From Cryptomeria japonica (lineage: Eukaryota > Streptophyta > Pinopsida > Cupressales > Cupressaceae), in assembly GCF_030272615.1 (NCBI RefSeq), contig NC_081405.1:23575772-23639771 (forward strand): a stretch of DNA of 64,000 nt, written 5' to 3'. Position 1 is the stretch's first letter, and each line of letters starts with the position of its first letter. The position numbers and the translations under genes were made by a program. The notes beneath the pieces are model-generated. The model searched no databases and was not told where the DNA came from. It saw only the letters and a list, made by a program, of their open reading frames with translations. Shown here piece after piece: positions 1 to 11,064 of the stretch.

Positions 1-470
1 CGATTGGCCTCGTCTTCCCACGCATACGATTTGTCCCTACTTGCATTGAAGATGACAAGATTTGTGTAGATCTTCCTACTTCCTTGCATTAAGTTAGGTA
101 AGATTTTTACATACTTTAGTATATTTTTTCATATTTCTCTCTCATATGTCATAAATGTTGTAGGTAGAATGATGAAAATTTAATTCTCTACCATGACTGT
201 AGCCACTATAGGCCAATAGCAAAAGAGATAAATAATTTTGTTAGAATTATTTAAATGTTTATAAATTTTAAAACTATACAGATGTATACAAATTTTTAAA
301 ATACTTGAAAATGATTGATCAAAATAAAAAGGAAAATTGCATCCAACAGATGCATAAGTATCCTGCCTATCGGCAGGAACTAATTAAAACAACGCTCATG
401 GAATGAAAGGACTTTTTATATTGAAAGAGTTGAGCGTTATTAGGGAATCAAAAGCTATTTACAATTCTCA
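1..470. other. AT-rich 3' flank of UGT copy 1
   Basis: No gene is seen. Because the UGT is on the minus strand, this is its downstream flank and should hold its 3' UTR and polyadenylation region. The stretch at about 390-470 resembles the sequence next to the stop codons of the other two copies (a GAAAGAGTTG and AATCAAAAG context), so it belongs to the duplicated gene block. Confidence 0.5.
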
Positions 471-2074
471 TTACTTGGTCACCTCTTTAACAAATCTGTC
501 AACATTGGAGTAAGAAGAACCTCCTTCCATCTTCGCTTTTTTCGCCGACTCTTTCCAATGGACTGCATTCTTTCGGAGCTCTGCACCCTCCTCGCTGCAA
601 ATCACCCATCGCACACATCTCTCAATCTCATCCCACTCAAACGTCACATCACCATCCCCATGCTGCGTCCGCCTCAATTTCAGACCCATCTTCCACACAT
701 CCACCATAAATTTGCAATTTGTGGGCTGATCGAAGCGCAGGTCACAGGCGAGCAGCGGAACCCCACAACTCAGCGCTTCCAGTGTCGAATTCCACCCACA
801 GTGAGACATAAACGCCCCCACCGACGGGTGATTCAACACTTTCAGCTGAGGACTCCACTTCACAATCAAACCCCGATCTCCAATCTCCTCTGCAAAAACC
901 TCCCAAAAATTTTCCCACACCGTTGTCTGCCCCGCAGAGGGACGGATCGCCCACAAAAAATTCTGCCCACTACTCTGCAACCCACGACCTATTTCCCGGA
1001 TTTGTTGTGCACTAATGTCGGCTATGCTGCCGAAGGAAACGTAGACAACAGAATGAGGAGGCTTTGAGTTAAGCCATTCCATACACTCCTCCGTCTCTTC
1101 CTCCCACGGGCTGCCGCCGAACTGTGTGTCCTCTCTATTTCTTCCGTCCAGAAAGGCGGAGGGTATGGCAGGACCCACTGTACAGACTGGAACATTTGCT
1201 TCCCTTAGGTAATTCATCGCTTTATCTTCGAGCTCATCAAACGTGTTCAAAATCACCCACGACGCGCTGTTAAAACTCTCGACGAAACTTAGATTGTCGT
1301 CCAGACAACCAGCAGTGAGAAGTGGAGGAAAAAACGTCGACGGCAAATCGGTCATTCTCATCTCGCCGATAGTCGGAATGACAACAACGTCATTCGAATC
1401 CTGTTCGCAGGTGTTCCACTTGTCAACTGTGAACACAAAACCCAAAAGAAAAAAAACTTTTGTTGTAAGCAAAGCTTCACTATAATTTTGAGCAAATAGG
1501 GATGTAAGAGTGAAAACGGAAAGGAATAAAATAAAAATATACTAATCCTGTGTTCTGTATTAATAAAGAGGGTAGTATATTTAACAAACAAACCGTATTT
1601 AAAATGATGATAGATTGCGCCAACAGTTGCAGATTGCGTGTAGAAAAGAGCTCGGGGGACGTTTAAATTGTGCGAAACCTGGGCAACCCAGGGCATAAAC
1701 GCATCGTGAAGAATACAAGTGACAGGAGGCCCCGCTACGTTGAGGCGGTGAATGAGATCTTCCAGGTCGGATCCCTGTATGCGCTGTAAGTGCCCGAAAA
1801 TGTAAAGAATATCTGAGGCGATGTCCATTCGACCAGGCGGAAGGTGATCGGGAATGGACTCGAACCGAAGACGTATACCCAGACGCTGGAGCGTTTTGTC
1901 CGCCTTTAACATTCTATGGTGGTCAAAGGCGAAACTAACGAAAGTGATGATCACGCCTTGGGAGGCTAAGTCCTTTGAGAATTGCAGTATGGGATTTGTG
2001 TGGCCTGCTTGGGGAAACGCCAACACAACAACATGTGCACTTCCACTCGCCATTGTTGCTCTGCTCTGCTCCAT
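471..2074 (-). CDS. UDP-glycosyltransferase, copy 1 (two exons, intact)
   Basis: A plant family-1 glycosyltransferase, which moves a sugar from a UDP-sugar, usually UDP-glucose, to a small acceptor in the cytosol. Exon 1 is 2074-1594 and exon 2 is 1426-471. The 167-bp intron starts GT, ends in a pyrimidine tract plus CAG, and is phase 1, giving 478 aa. The N-terminal domain has the acceptor-side motif PQAGHTNP with the presumed catalytic His25 and a partner Asp124 (HDAFMPW). The C-terminal PSPG box spans residues 351-394 with HCGWNSTLEAL and the final DQ. Motifs such as FDELEDKAMNYL and DQPTNCKF resemble group L (UGT74-like) enzymes; this is inference. The stretch before the final DQ reads ACDLRF rather than the usual P-x-W-x form. 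The start could also be Met8 (2053), whose MASG context all three copies share. The acceptor is unknown. Confidence 0.9.
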
Positions 2075-2892
2075 CTTTTTGCCTGCCGTTACTTATAAAT
2101 CCCGATTCCTTCATTTTTTTTTGCTGAGTGTTTATCTTCGATCTGCTGACCTCAGTTTTTGACTAATTATTTTGCCTCGCCTGTAAATCGTAATTCCATC
2201 CGCATACTCTCCTTTTTTCAACAGAGACTATTTTTTATTATTATAAATGCGATAATTAAATTATCTTTATCGGGATAGTCAATTGCGCCTGCGGATCAGA
2301 TTTTTTAACCGCATAATAAGACAAGAAGCTGAAAAAGGAAATTAGTATATAATTGTTAATTATTATTATTGTGACATAATTTCAATGTCATTCAAGATAA
2401 AATAATGATAAATTTATTTAGTCAATAGAGTTGCGTTTTAACGGAGTCATTCTCTTATTATTAATATAAAAGTTTATTATTAATTGTTTAAGAATACGTT
2501 TGGTTTTCCCCTTTTCTTATATTATTATGTTCTTCTAATATGGTTAACACTATAAAATTATAAAAAACACAATTGTTTGGATAAACGTTGAAAAATTATC
2601 TCAAATTTCTTTTATATAAAATCTTAGGATAAAATAATTGAGTTCTAATAGTAAAATAATTATTTTAGAATTAATAATTATTTAATGTAATATTACATAG
2701 AATAATGTATTGAAAAGTTAAGTAAATACAAGAAAAATATTTAATTTGAAAAGCAATATAAATATGTAGGAAAAATATAAATGACTAGATGTATATTTTA
2801 TGATCTAAAACTCATCGAGGTCACTTTCATGATTATTTGATTTGTACGAATTATACATTTAATTTGGGCATACAAATCTAAAATTTGGTTTG
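2075..2892. promoter_or_regulatory. Upstream region of UGT copy 1
   Basis: This region contains the 5' flank of copy 1. About 2080-2330 is clearly related to 12680-12960 upstream of copy 3 (shared TTTGACTAATTAT and a CCTGCGGAT segment), so these two genes keep the same proximal promoter, which copy 2 lacks. A weak TATA-like sequence on the minus strand near 2092-2098 is too close to the first ATG to be a convincing core element. The rest is very AT-rich with no gene. Confidence 0.5.
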
Positions 2893-3182
2893 TAGAATTG
2901 ATTTTTGCTAACTCTTATATTTGTTTTTTCACTTTCCTACCTGCTCATGATATGTTATATCTAACTAGAGATATTTAAGATCATCTTCGTGGAATTTTTA
3001 AGACAAGGATTGATTCTTCTTTAGTCAAATCCCTAAATTGACTAATTTAACATCTATGAACAAAGATTAAAAAAAAAAGGTATGAAGCAATCATGTAGAG
3101 ATCTACTTAGATTGAACATGTAAGAAAGTAATGCAATAGCAAATTCCTTAATTAATGCTATATGTTCTTTGAATGATGTATA

Positions 3183-3705
3183 TGTATTACATATTGGATG
3201 TGTAAAAGTGAACTAGGGTTATCTCTTAAATGTGACTCAAAAGGTGAAAAGCAAAAAATTTCATGCTTCAAATTGACACATAATGATTAAAGGAATTGTT
3301 TTGTCAACATTAAATTTGACTTTGAATTATAAATGTTTTGATTTCATTTCATCAAATTGCATAACCAACCTAAATCAATTGCTCAAATCATAAATTTGAA
3401 CTTAGTGGGGAACGAGTAAAATTCACTTGATTAGAACTAGTTCCTAAGAACATGTGTAGATGGGATTAGATAAGAATTCAGTTATGTTCATCTTTCAGTA
3501 TAAATAATGTCCCTTGTATGTTATTCATTGCATAAAGAATTATAACCATAGTCTAAGAAAAGGCAAAAGGCCTTCTTAAGTCTACCAAATATTTTAGCAA
3601 ATCCTTATGTTCGAAATGGCCAACTCTCTATCGCACTTGAGAATTTTTAGTTTAAAAAAAGATAGAATCTCTCTCTAGTTTTTATTTCTAAATGATTTGT
3701 ATTTT
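3183..3705. other. Segment present only in duplication unit I
   Basis: Aligning the two units leaves this stretch unmatched: unit II passes from GAATGATGTCTAGG directly to TTTGTATTTTAT near 8455. It contains AGTATAAATAATG (about 3499) followed by a T-rich run, as in an LTR promoter, so it may be an LTR fragment inserted in unit I, or a deletion in unit II. No terminal repeats or target duplication were identified. Confidence 0.35.
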
Positions 3706-3837
3706 ATGTTGCATTAAATTAAGAATATTAATTCAAAAGATAGTTTTTGGTACAATTATCTGATTCTCTACGTCTCTCTTCATTGAAATAACTAAATTTA
3801 GAATTTATTAAATTAAATTGCCTTCCAAAAAGATTTA

Positions 3838-4594
3838 GCCTACATGGTTGTTTGGAAGAGATAACTATAAGTGATTGTAAGAAACTATTGAAACTTCCTA
3901 AAGGATTCGGTTAGCTCAAGTATCTCAAATAACTGAACGTGTTTGGTTGCTCTAATATTGATATGGTTTCTAATGATTTCGGGTTGTTGTCCTCTATATG
4001 TACACTGAATGCATCAAGTTACTCTCAATTAGATGGCAAGGCAATGGATAAGTTTATTGAAATGAAGAGACTATTGGTATTGGCTATCCAAAAAAGCTAG
4101 ATGTTGATAGTAAGGTGGGGAGAATTAAAAGCACACTTTGATCATACTGGATGGTGAATTCTTCTATAAGGAAATATCAAAGGCTTGGTATTATGAAGCA
4201 CTCATATCATGGCATTGTTTTCATAAAGATAGCATGTTCTCGCCAAATGATGATTTTATACAATTTCCCAAGTAGTCACCCAACCATGGACAAGTGTATG
4301 GAGATTGATTTTGGTTCTCATTTGAAAAAAAAAATCTCCTTCGTAGGGTTTTATACTATTTTTCTTACAAATTGTGCCCATTTTTTTGTCATCGGCATCC
4401 TTGATCGCTTGATGTCGAGTAACCTTTTGATCGTTGTAATGACAATAATTATTTTGTTTATTGACCTTGGGAAAATCTTTTTGGATGGTTATTCATCGAG
4501 TATATCAGTTTTACCTACCAAGATGGTCCATTCTGAAGAAGTGAAAAGTCAAATGATGCATGGTCTATTTCAATCTTATAAACTTATTTTATAG
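3838..4594 (+). pseudogene. LRR-like resistance gene fragment, unit I
   Basis: A conceptual translation from about 3870 reads like plant NBS-LRR repeats (CKKLLKLPKGFG, then LNVFGCSNI), broken by stops and at least one frame change. An open stretch at 4151-4594 continues but has no recognisable LRR pattern. It is a remnant with no start, NB-ARC domain or intact frame. The same fragment is at 8597-9397, so it decayed at least partly before the block was duplicated. The LRR assignment rests on the leucine spacing and typical wording of the repeats only. Confidence 0.45.
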
Positions 4595-6189
4595 TTGTTT
4601 GAGAATTTTGATGGCATCTCCAAATTCATGCATGACATGGAATACCCTCTTTTGAATTTTTTGATGATATTTTATACAAAAAAATTTAATCCATTTATTT
4701 AGCAATTGAATTTAACCCCATCATATCTAAGGGTTTCACATTGGTAGAGATCATTGGGGATTTGAACCCAACCTTGTTTGAAAGGATATGTTGCACCTAG
4801 CATACAAGATGTTGCATTATACCTAATGTTAACTATTTATCATGCAATAGACATGATTTTATGTAGTCCATATTAATGAGCGTAGTATGTTTTTACAAAT
4901 AACTTTAAATTTATTTTATAACTTCGTAATTTTACTTTGATAATGTAATGAGCTACAATTGCCTAGACATTTTATTAGTTGGCTTATGCTATTCTATAGA
5001 ATATTTAAGATTTGTCTGTATCATTTTTCCTACTAACTTTTATCAACATGAGAATTTTTTATTGTATGATTATTGTATAAAATCGCCTTATTGAAAATGA
5101 GATTCGAACCATTGTAGTCTGATTTGCATTTTGGTTCAAATAATAGTGAACCTTTATTAGGATTTCAATATATATTATCTATTTACACATGTACTGAGGT
5201 TTTCTTCCGATAGAATTTATCTCATACAAAGTTTGATAACCAATTGGCATTGTGCTCATAGACTTTCTTAATGAAATTTCTTATTGTATGTGTTCAAATT
5301 ATACATCAATAATGTGATAAACCTTACCAATGGCCTTAAAGTAAATTTTTTGATAAAAAACTATTTTTTGGCTCCACACCTCCACCCAAAACCATGACTT
5401 CCAAAGGTTGCTTGAAAAAGAAATGAAATTAGAACTACAAAATAGAAACACGACATTGGATACTTAAATCAAAATTTGAAAGCCAAGTGTAAAACTCAAG
5501 AAAGCCACAAGCTATAATTGTCACAGTTTTTCTTGATGTACATGATAATTTTATTGTGATTTATGAAACCACGTGCTACTAGGGTGTAACCATGCGAATA
5601 GAACATGTAGCATATATATGCATAGATGTGGCATGAAGTTGTTTGGGGGCATGTATCCTTGTGCATTAAATACCACACCCCTTCTTTTTGGAAGTATCCA
5701 AGAATTCATCCAGATTTGAGCATTCTATTTGTAGATAAAAATAATGTTTTAATATTTACACATATTAATTCAGGAGTTCAAATGTGAAGGATATAAGAAT
5801 TTAGTTTTAAGATTGACATAGAAATATAATGTTTGTTGATTTCAAATTCATTCACATGTAAACATATATGTCGCTTTATTGATTGGACTACACCACACTA
5901 AAATGCAATGGATAATTTTACCAAATTAAACAATCATTATTACATTTTAATATTTAAGTTTTGAAAATTAGAACATAAATATGTCTTATGATCTAGTCTT
6001 TTGATGATTCCCCATTAATTTTACTAATACAACTCAATTTTTTTATTAGATTTGAATTTTTACTTAAAAAGTGTTAATATGGAAATTAAAATAATGTATC
6101 CTCTATGCATATAACATTTAAATAAAATTAAATAAAAATTATGCTAATAGAAGCAAAGGATTTTTTATATTGAAAAAGTTGGACGCTAA

Positions 6190-7787
6190 TCAAAAGCTCA
6201 CAAAAAAAAATCTGTCAACGTTGAAGTGAGAAGAGCCGCCTTCCATCTTCGCTTTTTTCGCCGACTCTTTCCAATGGACTTCATTCTTTCGGAGCTCTGC
6301 ACCCTCCTCGCTGCAAATCACCCTTCGAACACATCTCTCAATCTCATCCCACTCAAACGTCACATTACCATCCGCATGCTGCGTCCACCTCAATTTCACA
6401 CCCATCTTCCGCATCTCCACCATAAATTTGCAATTGGTGGGCTGATCGAAGCGCAGGTCGCAGGCGAGCAACGGAACACCAGAACTCAGCGCTTCCAACG
6501 TCGAATTCCACCCACAGTGAGACATAAACGCCCCCACCGACGGGTGATTCAACACTTTGAGCTGAGGACTCCACTTCACAATCAAACCCCGATCTCCAAT
6601 CTCCTCCGCAAACCCCTCCCAAAAGCTTTCCCATACCGTTGCCTGCCCTGCAGAGGGACGGATCGCCCACAAAAAATTCTGTCCACTTCTCTGCAACCCA
6701 CGACCTATTTCCCGGATTTGTTGTGCACTAATGGTGGCTATGCTGCCGAAGGAAACGTAGACAACAGAGTGGGGAGGCTTTGAGTTGAGCCATTACATAC
6801 ACTCCTCCGTCTCTTCTTCCCACGGGCTGCCGCCGAATTGTGTGTCCTCGCTATTTCTTCCGTCCACAAAGGCGGAGGGTATGGCAGGACCCACTGTACA
6901 GACTGGAACATTTGCTTCCCTTAGGTAATTCATCGCTTTATCTTCGAGCTCATCAAACGTGTTCAAAATCACCCACGACGCGCCGTTAAAACCCTCGACG
7001 AAACTTAGATTGTCGTCCAGATTACCAGTAGCGAGAAGTGGAGGAAAAAACGTCGACGGCAAATCGGCCATTCTCATCTCGCCGATTGCCGGAATGACAA
7101 CGTCATTCGAATCCTGTTCGCAGTTATTCCACTTCTCGACTGTGAACACAAAACCAGAAAAAAACTTTTGCTGTAATCAAAGATTTACCTTAATTTTGAG
7201 CGGATGGGTATGCGAGAGCGAAAATGGGAAGAATTAAATTAAAATTTTACTACGACTGTGGGATCCCGACGATAATTTTCTGTATTAATAAAGAGGGCGA
7301 GAAATTCAACAAACAAACCGTATTTAAAATGATGATAGATTGCAGCAACAGTTGCAGACTGCGTGTAGAAAACAGCTCGGGGGATCTTTAATTTGGTTGA
7401 AACTTGGGCAACCCAGGGCATAAACGCATCGTAAACAATACAAGTGACAGGAGGTCCCGTTACGTTGAGGCGATGAATGAGCTCTTCCAGGTCGGATCCA
7501 TCTATGTGCTGTAAGTTACTGAAAACGTAAAGAACGTCTGAAACAATGTCAATTCCAGGCGGAAGTCGGTCCGGAATGGACTCGAACCGAATACGTATAC
7601 CCAGGCGTTGGAGCGTTTTATCCGCCTTTAACATTCTGTGGTGGTCAAAGGCGAAACTAACTAAAGTGATGATCACGCCTTGGGAGGCCAAGTCTTTTGA
7701 GAATTGCAGCATGGGATTTGTGTGTCCTGCTTGGGGAAACGCCAGCACAACAACATGTGCGCTTCCACTTGCAGTTCCACTCGCCAT
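6190..7787 (-). pseudogene. UDP-glycosyltransferase pseudogene, copy 2
   Basis: Exon 1 (7787-7319) and the start of exon 2 (from 7139) are intact and splice in phase as in the other copies. Codon 272 is TAA (6795-6793), where both sisters have GAA (in MEWL). Translation would stop at 271 aa, before the PSPG sugar-donor box, so no active enzyme is expected. The frame then stays open to 6190 and still encodes a PSPG box, so the nonsense change is recent or the only early lesion. The 3' end is also damaged: a deletion of about 90 bp relative to copy 3 replaces the FVKEVTK terminus with FFFVSF. Upstream, the native promoter is gone (see 7795-8159). The N-terminus reads MASGTASGSAH, a small in-frame expansion. 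Confidence 0.88.
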
Positions 7788-7794
7788 TGTTTGT

Positions 7795-8159
7795 CTATTC
7801 TCTTCCCTTTTCTCCTTCCATTTTATCTTGGTTATTTCGTATAACACATTTACTAGTTTAGTTTCATTATTTTTTGTGTTTTATTGCATTATAATCACAC
7901 TTGGAACTTTCTATACAACTTTGTACCTCATCCGTATAGGACGACAACACGTCGCGCTGGCATCTTAGACCCACGCGCTCGTCTTCTAGACAGAGGTTTG
8001 ACAAAGTCGTGCGAGAGCCTTGATTTGCGGTTAACTATTTAACTCTATTACTTTTTATCCCCTGGTCGAGCCTTGTGCCAGTTCACAGAGGTATTGGAAG
8101 GACCATTCGCTCTCCGAGGACTCATCACTCCTAGGGTGTCGAATTCCCTCCGTTACAGT
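7795..8159. other. Foreign sequence upstream of UGT copy 2
   Basis: Sequence similarity to the other UGT upstream regions ends a few bases before the copy 2 start codon. It is replaced by unrelated DNA, which from about 7930 is clearly richer in GC than its surroundings. At 8160 the alignment to duplication unit I (from 2893) begins. No ORF of note is seen. This is the junction between the two duplicated blocks, and it leaves copy 2 without the promoter shared by copies 1 and 3. Confidence 0.5.
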
Positions 8160-8596
8160 AGAATTAATTTTTTCTAACTCTTATATTTGTTTTTTTACTT
8201 TCCTACATGCCCATGATATGTTATCTCTATTTTGAGATGTTTAGGATCATCTTCGTGGAATTTTAAAGGCAAGGATTGATTCTTCTTTAGTCAAATCCTT
8301 AGATCAAGTAATTTAACATCTATGAACAAATATATATATATATATATATATTTGAAGCAATCATGTAGAGATCTACTTAAATTGTACATGCAAGAAAGTA
8401 GTGCAATAGAAAATTCCTTAATTTAATGCTATATGTTCTTTGAATGATGTCTAGGTATTTGTATTTTATTTTCTATTAAATTAAGAACATTAATTCCAAA
8501 GTTAACTATTGGTATAGTTATTTGATTCTCTATGCTCTTCATTGAAATAACTGAATTTAGAATTTATTAAATTAAATTGCCTTCCAAAAAGCTTTG

Positions 8597-9397
8597 GCCT
8601 ACTTAGCTGTTTGGAAGAGATAAATATAATTGATTGTAAGAAACTATTGAGACTTCCTAAAGGATTTGGTTAGCTGAAGTATCTCAAGTAACTGAACGTG
8701 TTTGGTTGCTCTAATATAGATATGGAATCTGATGATTTTGGGTTGTTGTCCTCTGTATGTACACTAAATGCATCAAGTTACTTTCAATTAGATGGCAAGG
8801 CAATGGACAAGCTTGTTGAGATGAAGAGCCTATTGGTATTGGCTATCCAAAAAAAGCTACATGTTGTTACTAAGGTGGGGAGAAGTAAAAGCAAGAAACA
8901 CTTTGATCATACTAGATGGTGAATTCTTCCATGAGGAAAGATCAAAGGCTTGGTACTATAAAGCACTCATATCATGGTATTATTTTCATAAAGAGGGCAT
9001 GTTCTCACCAAATGATGATGTTCTAAAATTTCCCAAGTAGTCATCTAACCATGGACAGGTGTAGGAATATTGATTTTGGTTCTCATTTGAAAAAAAAAAT
9101 CTCCCTTGGTAGGGTTTCATGTTATTTATCTTACAAACTATGCCCTTTTTTTCTCTTCGGCATCCTTGATAGCAAGACACAATTTCTACACAATCTTGAA
9201 GTTGATCGCTTGATGTTGAGTAACCTTCTGATCATTGTAATGACAACAATTATTTTATTTATTGATCTCGGGAAAAGATTTTTGGATGACTATTCATTGA
9301 GTATATCATTTTTAGCCATCAAGATGGTCCATTGTGAAGAAGTGAAAAATCAAATGATGTACGGTCTAGTTCAATCTTATAAACTTAGTTTATAGTT
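8597..9397 (+). pseudogene. LRR-like resistance gene fragment, unit II
   Basis: Sister of the fragment at 3838-4594, with the same LRR-like wording (LRLPKGFG-type run, then FGCSNIDMESDDFG). The frame at 8698-8922 is longer here than in unit I. Just after it, another frame at about 8930-9040 reads as plausible coding sequence (ERSKAWYYKALISWYYF), interrupted in unit I. No complete domain survives. Confidence 0.45.
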
Positions 9398-11064
9398 GTT
9401 TAAGAATTTTGACGGTATCTCCAAATTCATGCATGACATGGAATACCCTCTTTTGAATTTTTTGGTGATATTTTATAGAAAAAAATTAATCTGTTTATTC
9501 TGCAATTAAATTCAACCCCATCATAGAAGAGTTTCACATTGGTAGAGATCATTGGGAAATCGTACTCGACCTTTTTTGAAAGGATATGTTGCACCTAGTG
9601 AACAATATGTTGCATTCTACCCAATTTTAACTCATAATCATGCAATAGACGTAATTTTCCCTAGTCCATATTAATGAGCATAATATGTTTTTACAAAGGA
9701 CTTGAGTTTTATTTTATAACTTTGTAATTCTACTTTGATCATGTGATCAACTATAATTTCCTAGACATTCTATTAGTCGGCTTATGCTATTCTATAGAAT
9801 ATTTAATATTTGTCTATATCATTTTTCCTACTAACTTTTATCAACATGCAATTTTTTTATTGTATGATTATTGTATAGAATCACCTTATTGAAGATGTTC
9901 GAACCAATGCAGTCTAATTTACATTTTGCTTCAAATAATATTGAACCTCTTTTAGGATTTACATAAATATTATTTATTTACACTTGTACCAAGGTTTTCT
10001 TCTAATAGAATTTATCTCATACAAAGTTTTATAACCAATTGGCATTGTTCTCAAATGAATAGACTTTCCTAATGATATTTCTTATTGTATGTGTTTAACT
10101 TATACATCAATAATGAAATAAACCTTACCAATGGCCTCAAAGTAAACTTTTTGATAAAAACCATTTGTTGGTTCCACACCTCCACCCAAAACCATGACTT
10201 GAAAAGGCCACTTGAAAAAGAAATGAAATTAGAGCTACACATTATAGACACAACATTGGATACTTAAATTAAAATCATTGAAAGCCAAGTGTAAAACTCC
10301 ATAAACCCACAAGCTATAATTGTCACATTTTTTCTTGATGTTAATGATAATTCTATTGTGATTTATGAAACCATGTGCTACTAGGGAGTAACCATGTGAA
10401 TAAAACATGTAGCATATATATGCATAGATGCGACATGAAGTTGTTTGGGGGCATGTATCCTTGTGCATTAAATACCATACCCCTTCTTTTTGGAAGTATC
10501 CAAGAATTCATCCAGATTTGAGCATTCTATTTGTAGATAAAAATAATGTTTCAATATTTACACATTAATTCAAGAGTCCAAATGTGAAAGATATAAGAAA
10601 TTTAGTTTTAAGATTGACATAGAAATATTATGTTTGTTGATTTCAAATTCATTCAAATGTAAACATATATATCGCTTTATTGGTTGGACTACACCACACT
10701 AAAATGCAATGGATAATTTTACCAATTTAAAAAATCATTATTACGTTTGAATATTTGACTTTTGAAAATTAGAACATAAATATGTCCTATGATCTAGTCT
10801 TTGATGATTCCCCATTAATTTTACCAAACTCATTTTTTCATTAGATTTGAATTTTTACTTAAAAAATGTTGATATAGAAATTAAAATAATGTATCCTCTA
10901 TACACAACATTTAAATTAAATTAAATAAAAATTACACTAATGGAAGCAAAAGATTTTTTATATTGAAAGAGTTGAACGTTAATCAAAAGCTCAAAAAAAA
11001 AACACACACAGTTCAAATCTAGAAGCTCACATACCATGAAATCAAAAGTTGTTTACAATTCTCA

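Larger units (their letters stand above)
2893..7787. repeat. Tandem duplication unit I (flank plus UGT copy 2)
   Basis: From about 2893 the sequence aligns by eye with 8160 onward, in the same order: LRR-like debris, AT-rich spacer, then a UGT gene on the minus strand. Examples are the GGAAGAGATAA and LNVFGCSNI-coding stretches at about 3850-3990 against 8610-8740, and the TTTGGGGGCATG stretches at about 5642 and 10446. Unit I has roughly 500 extra bases (3183-3705) that unit II lacks. The pair shows that the cluster grew by duplication of a block of about 4.5-4.9 kb. Confidence 0.8.

Noticed and set aside
558-1067. Plus-strand frames inside the UGT genes (also 6226-6783 and 11104-11661)
   Set aside because: Antisense shadows of the UGT second exon. 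They recur only because the gene is duplicated.
6190-6696. The downstream open frame of UGT copy 2 as a separate gene
   Set aside because: It is the 3' part of the same coding sequence after the premature stop; it has no promoter or N-terminal domain.
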